A stretch of 23,751 nucleotides of DNA from contig JAKCWW010000643.1 in the NCBI GenBank assembly GCA_026260175.1, forward strand, positions 74,889-98,639, in the 5' to 3' direction. The translations under genes and the position numbers were made by a program. The notes beneath the pieces were generated by a model that was given only the letters and a program-made list of their open reading frames with translations, made no database searches and was not told the origin of the DNA. Below, piece after piece: positions 17,187-23,751 of the stretch (the first letter of the stretch is position 1; each line of letters starts with the position of its first letter). Source of the DNA: Reticulitermes lucifugus (lineage: Eukaryota > Arthropoda > Insecta > Blattodea > Rhinotermitidae).

Positions 17187-17345
17187 TAGTTGCCAATCTG
17201 ATCAAGAAACTCCCAAAAATTAACTGTCGTGTCTAAAACACTTGCTACAAAAACGTACCGTAAGCCAGATGAATCCAGTCCTCTCCCTTACATGTGTCTT
17301 TAAGATCAACTTTAATATTATCCTCCCATCGATGCCTAATATCAG
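17187..17345 (+). repeat. Interspersed repeat R3, copy 5
   Basis: 'CCAATCTGATCAAGAAACTC' (17193-17212) matches the R3 5' part weakly. The 3' part is clear: AGCCAGATGAATCCAGTCC (17264-17282) and CAACTTTAATATTATCCTCC (17308-17327), close to the same blocks at 15126 and 15172. The middle, with the TATGGAACCCGAAGG block, is degraded. Confidence 0.6.
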
Positions 17346-17399
17346 AATTTCTCATCCGAGAAACTACAAGCCAGTGTGAAAGTGGCCATCCGGTTCGCA

Positions 17400-17665
17400 C
17401 GACTGGAAGAAGTAGCTGGTTATCAAACAATGAAAACACACAACGAACTGGACAGCACAAACAGTTAAGGTTTGCCCTTTGTCCAAGCACCACGCTAAAT
17501 GGGGGAATGCAGGTAAACCCACACTCATACTCGGCACTAAAGGGTAGTATTCGTTATTCAGGGTAGCCAGGACAAACAATGCTGCGAAGAGAACAATCCC
17601 AGCACGTGCCGGCAATCGAACCCCGGACGCCCAGATCGCAGCCAGTCCAATCTTGTTGTGGGACA
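17400..17665 (-). mobile_element. SINE family E, tRNA head with A-like 3' domain
   Basis: On minus, a head with GGGGTTCGATTGCCGG (B box, near 17618-17603) is followed by GTGCTGGGATTGTTCTC and 'CTGGCTACCCTGAATAACG'. A 3' domain TTTAGTGCCGAGTATGAGTG comes next (near 17543-17524), then GGTTTACCTGCATTCCCCC. That last domain aligns with the family A 3' end (TAGTGCCGAGGTTAAGAATG, then ACCTCTACTCCCCC). The head and middle differ from A. Sequence beyond 17490 (CGTGCTTGGACAAAGG...) may still belong to the element, so the lower boundary is uncertain. Confidence 0.55.
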
Positions 17666-17669
17666 TCCC

Positions 17670-18125
17670 GTCGTATTACAATATAAGAATTGCAATTAAC
17701 GGCAGACAATCTAACACAACTTATTTTAATAAAACAAACTTGTTGTACGTGCAGCTACATGTGTCAACTATGGGTTCAGCCATCATCAGGATACAGTAGA
17801 CACAGAGAGAGGAAATTAAGTAACAGCTGTATACAGAATCCATTAAAAAGTGATTCAGGTCTCAACCTTACATTGGTATTACTTTCTGAGAAAATTCTGT
17901 CCACGAAGGAGCCATAAATATGTTAATCATGTTATATTTCGTGTTCTATATAATGGCTCCGGCTGTAACTGCTATTTTATGTGTACGACTTGTGGGTGTT
18001 AAGAGTCTTAACTAAAAATTCGTACTGTCTAGAAAGTATTTCTGCTGACATAACTATGGGACGATTTGCAGGCAGCAAAGTCTTGGTTCTTCCGGATTCG
18101 GTTATAGTCTGTAATATCATAATAG
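17670..18125. other. Unassigned, no gene seen
   Basis: Short frames only, AT-rich. No shared repeat seen. Confidence 0.4.
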
Positions 18126-18128
18126 CAA

Positions 18129-18214
18129 TATACAGAGTGGCGCAAAAGTCACTTAACACTAGAGGCAACATGTTAAACATCGAATGTCACGTGACATTTG
18201 CGCCACTCTGTATA
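18129..18214. mobile_element. Miniature MITE with perfect 18-bp TIRs
   Basis: TATACAGAGTGGCGCAAA (18129-18146) and its exact complement (18197-18214) bound an 86-bp element. After one mismatch, GTCAC (18148-18152) and its complement continue the pairing for five more bases. The outermost TA on both sides fits the TA target duplication of Tc1/mariner elements, and ACAGxGTGGCxCAAAAGT is a mariner-type end in my recollection. There is no transposase, so it would be mobilised in trans. The intact ends suggest a fairly recent insertion. The RNA would fold into a near-perfect hairpin. Confidence 0.8.
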
Positions 18215-18219
18215 TCCGT

Positions 18220-19425
18220 GTTATAATTTTACGTCTCATTCTCTCAGAAAGCAAGTTCCTGTTGACATAAAAAAAATCACGTCTCCTTATCATTCAAGTT
18301 TCCGTGTAAACACAGCGAGCCATCAATACAACTTGACAACTTGCCTCACTGCCAAGACTGCAATTTAGCCGAGTATTCTCAAAGCAGGTGTCCATAAAAC
18401 CCATCTCCGTTTGGTGTTTTTCAACCAGCAAGACTAAATAAGAGGCTGTTGTCTCAACAGTCTTCCCTTACACCGGCACGAAACTGATCAGAACGTTACA
18501 ACAAACAGCTGCTGGTACTGTAGCAAAAGAGAAATAAATACAGGAGGAAAAACCAACCCACAGCACTGAGGGCTGCATTCCATTAGGACCAACAGCAGTC
18601 ATATCGCCCGATGGCTGTAGGAAACAACACATACATGAACCCTGCGAAGTCCAGTGGCGCCATAAAAATAGTGACGTTATAGGACGCCAAGTACTCTGCG
18701 TCACAACGCTGTACACAGAACGACCGATATAGCACGGCTCCAGTTTAGAATACTACAGTCTGCTATAAATATATACAACTCGCGCAGCTTATCTGAAGCA
18801 GCGGGGCACAGCGGAAACTGTCAGTGGGAAATATGACTGTAGTGTATGTCGATTTGGAAACCTGACAATATAGGTCACGAATACGGCCTGCGAGACGCCA
18901 GTGTTACAGATACTGATAACCAAATCGTCATTCGGAGGGCCAGACGCTACATTTCTTGAACATAGGCTACGTCCTACAAACATTATGAACGTGGAGCTAC
19001 CAGAATGGGACAATCTCTCTGATTTCTGCATGTTGGCCACAACATTTTGCATTCGTGATCAAACTTGCTACTACTATACACTCATCCCTCACTTTTCGTG
19101 GGTTCGTACTTCGTAGTTTCGTAAATTCGCGGGGTCCCCCAAGAATAAAAATACATCACTCGGACACTTCAATCGATAGGAGCACCAAAATTGCTCGACA
19201 ACTTGAACAGGTCTTCGAGCCATACCGCGTGAGTTCATGGAGCCGAAGGAGAAACAAGAAGCAGCTCCCATCCCAATGTTTCTGCAAAAAAAGAAAAAGA
19301 ATTAAAAATTCTAAAACGTTTTCGGGGGACGACGGTCAATGATTCACAGATTTTCGCTTGGAACCTAACCCCCGCGCAAAGCGAGGGATGTGTAACTGCC
19401 TGTAGTCAGCTTAAATATCCATTTC
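18220..19425. other. Unassigned, no gene seen
   Basis: Many overlapping frames of 60-95 codons on both strands, none recognisable. One plus frame (19055-19342) ends in a Lys/Arg-rich tail; GTGAGT at 19228-19233 would be a plausible splice donor after 'EQVFEPYR', but no acceptor or conserved peptide supports an exon. Confidence 0.35.
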
Positions 19426-19431
19426 TCAGCC

Positions 19432-19712
19432 AGACAGTGTAGTCGGTACAGTGACCAAACTACGGGCTGAACAGTCGGGTGTTCGAATCCCAAAAAGGGC
19501 AAGGGATTTTTTTCTCCTCCGAAAACGTCCAGACCGACTCTGGGGACAACCCAGCCTTTTACTGAATGGGTACCGGGGTTCTTTCCTGGGGGAAAAGCCA
19601 CAGGGGCGTGATGTTGACCACACACCTCCGTCTAGTGCCAAGGATAAGATCGAGTGGAGTTCTACCTCCACTCCCCTATATGCCTCCATGGAGTGGACGG
19701 GGACACCTTTAA
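19432..19712 (+). mobile_element. SINE family A, near full length (copy A6)
   Basis: Head 'AGACAGTGTAGTCGGTACAG' (19432-19451) and ACTACGGGCTG are followed by a B box (GTGTTCGAATCCC, 19479-19491), 'GGGCAAGGGATTTTTTTCTC' and 'CGTCCAGACCGACTCTGGGG'. Next come GGGTACCGGGGTTCTTTCC (19567-19585), 'GGGGCGTGATGTTGACCACA', CTAGTGCCAAGG and 'ACCTCCACTCCCCTATATGC', ending in CACCTTTAAAG. It has the most complete set of landmarks on the plus strand. Frames across it on both strands are SINE artefacts. Confidence 0.88.
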
Positions 19713-20011
19713 AGTATCAGTATCCATATCCAGGGAACGTTTTTGTCGTCAGCACACAGTTACGTCACGCAGCACGCCTATAGCGTCTGACTTGTGTTCG
19801 GGGGGTGATCAGACTCTCGGCCTGTACGCAGCTTATGGTAACTGAATGCGGTTGTCGTATTTTTCCTCAGTCCGAGCAACTGCAGGGTAAGTATTTTAAA
19901 TTTGGACGCGGCCACTGCCACATCCTTCACAGTTCATTATTTCCTACAGTCATTACTCATTCGAAGCCACACAGAAAGAGTGACAGAGAGCACTGTTACA
20001 TGAACCACAAA

Positions 20012-20025
20012 AATAATAATAATAA
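20012..20025. repeat. (AAT)n, left side of SINE A7
   Basis: AATAATAATAATAA next to the 3' end of the SINE. It matches the longer (AAT)n tract on the other side at 20236-20273. Confidence 0.85.
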
Positions 20026-20030
20026 ACGCA

Positions 20031-20234
20031 GATCTGTCCCTGTCCACGCCATGACATTACGTGATGGGAGTGAGGGGTCGGCTTCACGCCCCAGCCACTT
20101 TACCCCGGTACCCATTGAACAGGTGGCTGGATTGGACTCAGAGCTGGTTTTGGAGAAAATGTCTTGCCCTTGCCGGTATTCGAACCCTGGACCTCCAGCC
20201 CGTAGCGAGTCGCTACACAGACTATCCCGGCTCC

Positions 20235-20235
<1 letters not shown>
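20031..20235 (-). mobile_element. SINE family A inserted in (AAT)n (copy A7)
   Basis: On minus, head 'GATAGTCTGTGTAGCGACTC' and GCTACGGGCTGG are followed by a perfect-looking B box (GGGTTCGAATACC), 'GGCAAGGGCAAGACATTTTC' in part, CAGCTCTGAGTCC and GGGTACCGGGGTAAAG (near 20114-20099). A deletion then joins 'GGGGCGTGAAG' to the 3' end 'CATGGCGTGGACAGGGACAG'. The 3' TAGTGCCGAGG domain is missing. AAT repeats on both flanks show that it landed in a microsatellite. Confidence 0.8.

Positions 20236-20273
<38 letters not shown>
20236..20273. repeat. (AAT)n microsatellite, right side
   Basis: About twelve AAT units between the SINE head and an R3 copy. It gives poly-Asn or poly-Tyr frames that are not coding. 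Confidence 0.95.
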
Positions 20274-20400
20274 TACACCATGGAGCAGAATCCATCTTGA
20301 GAAACTAACACGTCCTCAGCTAGTCAATAAATTCCGCGCACTTTATGGAACCCGAAGGTTCATTACCGCATTCACAAGTGCCCGGTCCAGGTCCGAGGCC
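20266..20400 (+). repeat. Interspersed repeat R3, copy 6
   Basis: Starts at AATTACACCATGGAGCAG, equivalent to the start of the copy at 14993. It continues with TCTTGAGAAACTAACACG, 'CTCAGCTAGTCAATAAATTC' and TTTATGGAACCCGAAGG (20342-20358), then CATTCACAAGTGCCCGGTCC. It then switches near 20390 into a different sequence (R4). Confidence 0.7.
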
Positions 20401-20402
20401 TT

Positions 20403-20612
20403 GTGCAATGTTTCGTAACATGGTAAGATTTTACGGTGAGGAGTTGTTAACACCTCGCCCAACCCCCAAGCTGGAGGGCCACCCCTTGTCGGCTGTCCGC
20501 GACTGCTTATTCCATATATTCGCAGCTACTCTCCATGTCCGGAGACCGTTACTCCATCCGCAACCTGAGGACGCGCCATGCCGCGGTGATAGGGACCCAC
20601 TTATCATGGATA
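20403..20612 (+). repeat. Repeat-derived segment R4 with conserved pseudo-peptide
   Basis: The plus frame from 20345 gives ...RFYGEELLTPRPTPKLEG, then PLSAVRDCLFHIFAATLHV, then HPQPEDAPCRGDRDP, open for about 95 codons. I remember closely similar peptides from many predicted cockroach and termite proteins, where the segment is a dispersed repeat. I know of no domain or function for it. It is fused to the truncated end of R3 copy 6. It occurs once in this window. Confidence 0.5.
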
Positions 20613-20669
20613 ATAATTCAATTCAATTCTAGTTTATTAATGTGCCGAATCAACAGCCAGATGACCAAT

Positions 20670-20671
<2 letters not shown>

Positions 20672-20705
<34 letters not shown>
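20672..20705. repeat. 34-bp perfect AAT/ATT palindrome
   Basis: (AAT)n runs directly into (ATT)n with the dyad centre between 20688 and 20689. All 17 base pairs match. This is a cruciform-capable inverted microsatellite. Confidence 0.95.
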
Positions 20706-20709
20706 AGCA

Positions 20710-21420
20710 GCCCGGCCGAATAGGTTAATTTACTCGAAAATATATTCCCAAAGACTACCCTGGTGATCTCATGCCATTTAGGTTGGTACCTCTATCAGAC
20801 TACAAGCACCTTGCTCCCACTTCTTACCGACCTCCATTAATTATCTACCCATATAATTCGACGCTATCATTAATATCGTAAGAACCAATCGATCATCGGT
20901 TTATCGATCAGATCAGAGAACCTGTACCTGTACCGGTAAGAGAAAGCAGGCCTACCGACCGGTACTAGCCACTTACACTTTCTCCTGTTCTATATGCTTG
21001 GAAAAGGGGGATGAGGCAGTGAAGCTAATGTTCCGGGATCAGCGCTGAGACGTGTGGTTGTACTGCACTGTTCATCTCAAAAACAAATGCAGCGTGTAGC
21101 GTGGAACAATCAACTGATTCGTGCATTTCTTTCTCTTTCTCCTGTTCAAGTTTCAGTGCCAAGTTGTGTACTCGGGACGCACCCGCTTCGAATCTTGACC
21201 GAAACGTCACATATCAGACAAATGTGTCTCTTCCTTTTCTTCCAATTTCCACAGCCGAATGCCTGGAAAATACATTCAAGTATGTAGTCTACTGACCACT
21301 GCCTTCCAAACCCTTACCTATTCACCGTCCGTGAACGTATTCCAGCCCCATTCGATATCACACCACTTGCAGTTCGTTTACTAACAATGAAATAACTGAA
21401 AAACGGGACTATCGGTGTGA
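20710..21420. other. Unassigned, no gene seen
   Basis: Short frames only. TCGATCATCGGTTTATCGATCA (20889-20910 in part) is a small imperfect palindrome. CGAAACGTC at 21203 has no ribozyme context. Confidence 0.4.
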
Positions 21421-21508
21421 AGGTACCTTCTGGGATGTGATACCGTGTACTTTGGTAGTTACCGACGTTTCGGAAAAGCATCGGGAATTCATTTTAAAAT
21501 GTCATCGG
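21421..21508 (-). mobile_element. Hammerhead-like repeat, single arm
   Basis: On minus, TTCCGAAACGTCGGTAACTA (about 21474-21455) is followed by CCAAAGTACACGGTATCACA and TCCCAGAAGGTACC. These are the same blocks as at 6345-6392. Upstream of GAAAC, CCGATGA (21508-21502) and CCCGATGC (21485-21478) are the only candidates for CUGANGA, and both have T changed to C. The cleavage triplet GTC is intact. CATTTTAAAATG between them is a palindrome of unknown relevance. Confidence 0.5.
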
Positions 21509-21547
21509 AAGTACCTGATTCTATAACTTTAAAAGTAATACTCAAAG

Positions 21548-21768
21548 CCAGATTACGGGCTGGATCGAATCCCGGCAGGAGCAAAGATTTCTCTTCTCCA
21601 AAACGTTCAAATTGGCTCTGGAGCTGACGCAATCTCCACTCTATGCGTAAGGCGCTCGAGTCGCGAGGCTTACCACTCACCTCTACCGCCATCTAGCACC
21701 GAGGTTAAGAATGAGCAAATACCTCCACTTCCCCTCTATGCCTTCATGGCATGTATAGTGCAACCTTC
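21548..21768 (+). mobile_element. SINE family A, head lost (copy A8)
   Basis: Begins at AGATTACGGGCTGG. It keeps the B box (GGATCGAATCCCGG, 21561-21574) and 'AAAGATTTCTCTTCTCC', then loses most of the GGTACCGGGG body. It continues with CTCACCTCTACCGCC, TAGCACCGAGGTTAAGAATG (21695-21714) and CCTCTATGCCTTCATGGC. The tail merges into a C-rich run at 21770-21784. Confidence 0.78.
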
Positions 21769-21900
21769 CCTCCCCCACCCCCCCTTAAAACTAAACATCC
21801 AGGTTTATTCAGCACTGCAGACCGTTAATCCCGCCAGCACTTGTTCGTTCATCAGCACAAAGTAAGACCGTGCAGCCCGACACCACGAACATGAGCCTCC

Positions 21901-22008
21901 TCTGTGTTACGTTACGACTCAAGGTCAGCTCCCACACCCTACCGCTCATGACCTGACTCTAATCTGTGTCACGTTACGCCTCACGGTCAGCTCCCACACC
22001 TACTCTAA
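21901..22008. repeat. Imperfect tandem duplication, 62 and 46 bp
   Basis: TCTGTGTTACGTTACGACTC (21901-21920) recurs as TCTGTGTCACGTTACGCCTC (21963-21982). Both are followed by a GGTCAGCTCCCACACC block and end CTCTAA. The second unit lacks 16 bases (around CTACCGCTCATGACCTG). A third TCTGTG starts at 22009 but soon diverges. Confidence 0.85.
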
Positions 22009-22009
22009 T

Positions 22010-22558
22010 CTGTGCAAATGAGACGTGTAGGCTTGCTACAAATACCTGGCATCCCTTCACCTTGCGAGAAGTGACTACAGACACGAGTGTGAGTCAAACG
22101 AAAACCTTACAATTAGGGGAGAAAAATCGACACCATACTGTCTGGATCCATAGGCACAGCACGATATCAGCATGGGTTACAAGCAAGTACTGTGTATGCT
22201 AGGTCAGACAAAATGCTGGAAAACGACATATCAGTGCCTAACCTATCTGCGCTCAATTATAATAGTAATCGTAATCATCATCATCATTATCAAGCGCTAC
22301 AGTCCGTTGTGCACCTTAGCTTCCAATAAAATTTCCTACATTCCTGACGGTCCCTGGCCACTGCCTGCCTGTTTTTTACTCCCATTATATTTAAATCCTC
22401 TTCAAATTCGTTCCTCCTTCTTTGGTTTTGCATTCTGTAAATGTTACAATATCTGCCCCTAGTAATATGTCTCCTTGTTTGTTCTTATTCTACAACGTTC
22501 TCTCTTTAACGGGTCCACATATTAGCTGGTAAGACTTTTCAGTGTTTTCAACTGACGT
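22010..22558. other. Unassigned, short ATC-rich tract
   Basis: ATCGTAATCATCATCATCAT (near 22267-22286) gives an isoleucine-rich peptide. No gene or shared repeat is recognised. Confidence 0.4.
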
Positions 22559-22559
22559 A

Positions 22560-22690
22560 CCAGCGGCCAGGGCGTGATGCTGACTACTCACCTCCACCTA
22601 GCGCCGAGGTTAAGAATGAGTGGAGCTATAGCGCTGCTCCCCATATATGCCTTCAGGGCATAGCCTGGGACAACTCTACCTTTACCTGTT
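22560..22690 (+). mobile_element. SINE family A, 3' half (copy A9)
   Basis: Starts at CAGCGGCCAGGGCGTGATGC (equivalent to the middle of the body). It contains CACCTAGCGCCGAGG, TTAAGAATGAGTGG and CCCCATATATGCC, and ends in ACTCTACCTTTACCTG. This is a 5'-truncated copy as expected for incomplete reverse transcription. It preserves the CTTTAC tail well. Confidence 0.82.
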
Positions 22691-22691
22691 A

Positions 22692-23690
22692 CGTACGATA
22701 TGCTGAAGATCCGGCATTAAACACGTCCTGGTGTCTAACCTACATAATTACAGTTCCTGTTCAGGTTGGAAGGCTCAACACACGAAAAGTGCCAACAGAG
22801 GGAAAACAGTACACAAGAGGAAGCAAATGTGAGTAAATAACGGATGAGGTTTATGCGTTATATTAGCAGCTTGGAGCAGTAGTTGCACCTTTGTGCTCAC
22901 AACGGGGAAGAATGCCTCATCTATAACCTCGCAATGTCAACTGCAGGTGGGGAAGGGGGGGGTTATAACCAGAATTAATTAATTGCTCGCAAAAGCCGGG
23001 CTGTCTGGTGGCACGGCAGTTCATTCTCTTCAATGGCATCACCCTGCTGTGTGTAAATAATCCGCCATTAGCCGAATCAAGTTGCAATTGTGTAAGCGAA
23101 ACTGGAGGAGTGTGCTCCAAACACATGTTCTGTCATGACGACATACCTTGTCTGGAGATAAAACGTCGGTGTGTAAATAAAGTCGTTCACACCAGGCGGT
23201 GAGAATTTCAAACGTGCGACGTTAAGAATCAGGGTCCAAGCGTTATTCAAATACACGTTAGTCAACATACGCTCTTTCCTGAATATTTTAAATTCAGTCA
23301 AACTGCTGCGCAGTATTTCACTTCCATATTAATAACATGTTCTAACACTATGAAACATATGGCGTTCTGTGACATTTTCAAACAAATATGTCTCTCGTAC
23401 CTGTCAAATTCGACGCTGAAACAGCAGCGTCAGGATGTCAGCTGCAATCGATAAATCCATACAAGGTACACGCTACCGGAACAATCTTGCATGAAAGCCT
23501 GTATGACCTTCACTTATTAATAGACAGAAATTCTTCTAAAATAGATACGACCAGTTTCGTCCTTTCCTGCGTTATATAAATGCATGGAATAATAGATTCC
23601 TTCCACAGAGACAGAACACTTCCAACAAGTCAAGTCGAACCAACTGTTGGGACATCAGAGCAACTGTGAAGGTACTGTAGTCGCTTAGAC
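22692..23690. other. Unassigned kilobase, no gene seen
   Basis: Short frames only. A G run at 22953-22959 is low complexity. Two neighbouring GTGTGTAAATAA strings (23049-23060 and 23169-23180) are identical 12-mers 120 bases apart, without further similarity. Confidence 0.4.
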
Positions 23691-23697
23691 CGGTGTC

Positions 23698-23751
23698 GTG
23701 CGCGAGGCGGACGTGCTTCAGGCGGACAAGCTAAAATCGTGCGTGAGGCGG
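23698..23751. repeat. Start of a G/C-rich short tandem array
   Basis: GTGCGCGAGGCGGAC (23698-23712) is followed directly by GTGCTTCAGGCGGAC (23713-23727). After an 11-base AAGCTAAAATC spacer, GTGCGTGAGGCGG follows, cut by the window end. The common core is GTGC...AGGCGG. It looks like the edge of a minisatellite that continues outside. Confidence 0.6.

Noticed and set aside
19055..19342. Possible exon with a GTGAGT donor
   Set aside because: No acceptor, no homologous peptide and no second exon can be identified. The lysine-rich end is low complexity.
21201..21211. CCGAAACGTCA, looks like a hammerhead half
   Set aside because: No CTGANGA or stem is found upstream within 60 bases, and the shared flanks of the family are absent.
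1..23751. CRISPR arrays, bacterial operons, rRNA, intact tRNA genes, reverse transcriptase or transposase reading frames
   Set aside because: Searched for by eye on both strands. The repeats are dispersed and tRNA-derived, no regularly spaced array exists, and no frame shows catalytic motifs of such enzymes.

Overview
This looks like intergenic or intronic DNA from a large animal genome, most likely an insect. No open frame is longer than about 150 codons. None reads as a known protein, and no frame has coding-like conservation that I can recognise. The window is instead built from old interspersed repeats: tRNA-derived SINEs with RNA polymerase III A/B boxes, short inverted-repeat DNA elements (MITEs), fold-back elements, and microsatellites. 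Conceptual translations of two of the repeat families (the major SINE, and a repeat called R3 here) resemble junk peptides I remember from predicted proteomes of cockroaches and termites. A blattodean host is therefore my best guess, but this is recollection, not a database result.

Layout. 1-205: a minus-strand tRNA-like SINE (family B) ending in a (TG)n tail. 589-868: a nearly full-length minus-strand copy of the dominant SINE (family A). Further A copies or fragments lie at 2832, 7136, 10296, 14057, 19432, 20031, 21548 and 22560. 1643-1826 and 3717-4108: two copies of a fold-back element whose arms carry hammerhead-ribozyme-like cores. The second copy is split by a TA-flanked MITE at 3878-4060. 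4135-4234: a perfect 50-bp tandem duplication. 4958-5203, 12186-12292, 14993-15311, 16962-17085, 17187-17345 and 20266-20400: copies of R3. 12541-12610: the best-formed hammerhead-like motif. 13650-13870, 11098-11160 and 17400-17665: three further tRNA-headed SINEs. 18129-18214: a tiny MITE with perfect 18-bp terminal inverted repeats. 20012-20273: a SINE inserted into an (AAT)n microsatellite. 20672-20705: an AAT/ATT perfect palindrome. 23698-23751: the start of a short G/C-rich tandem array running off the window.

The most interesting signal is a scattered set of at least six repeat fragments sharing a core of the form CTGANGA, stem, GAAAC-(palindrome)-GTC. This is the architecture described for minimal, dimer-forming hammerhead ribozymes of Penelope-like retroelements. 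Two of these fragments are arranged head to head as fold-back elements, which is an unusual configuration. Nothing in the window behaves like an operon or pathway. The elements are related only by shared transposition history.
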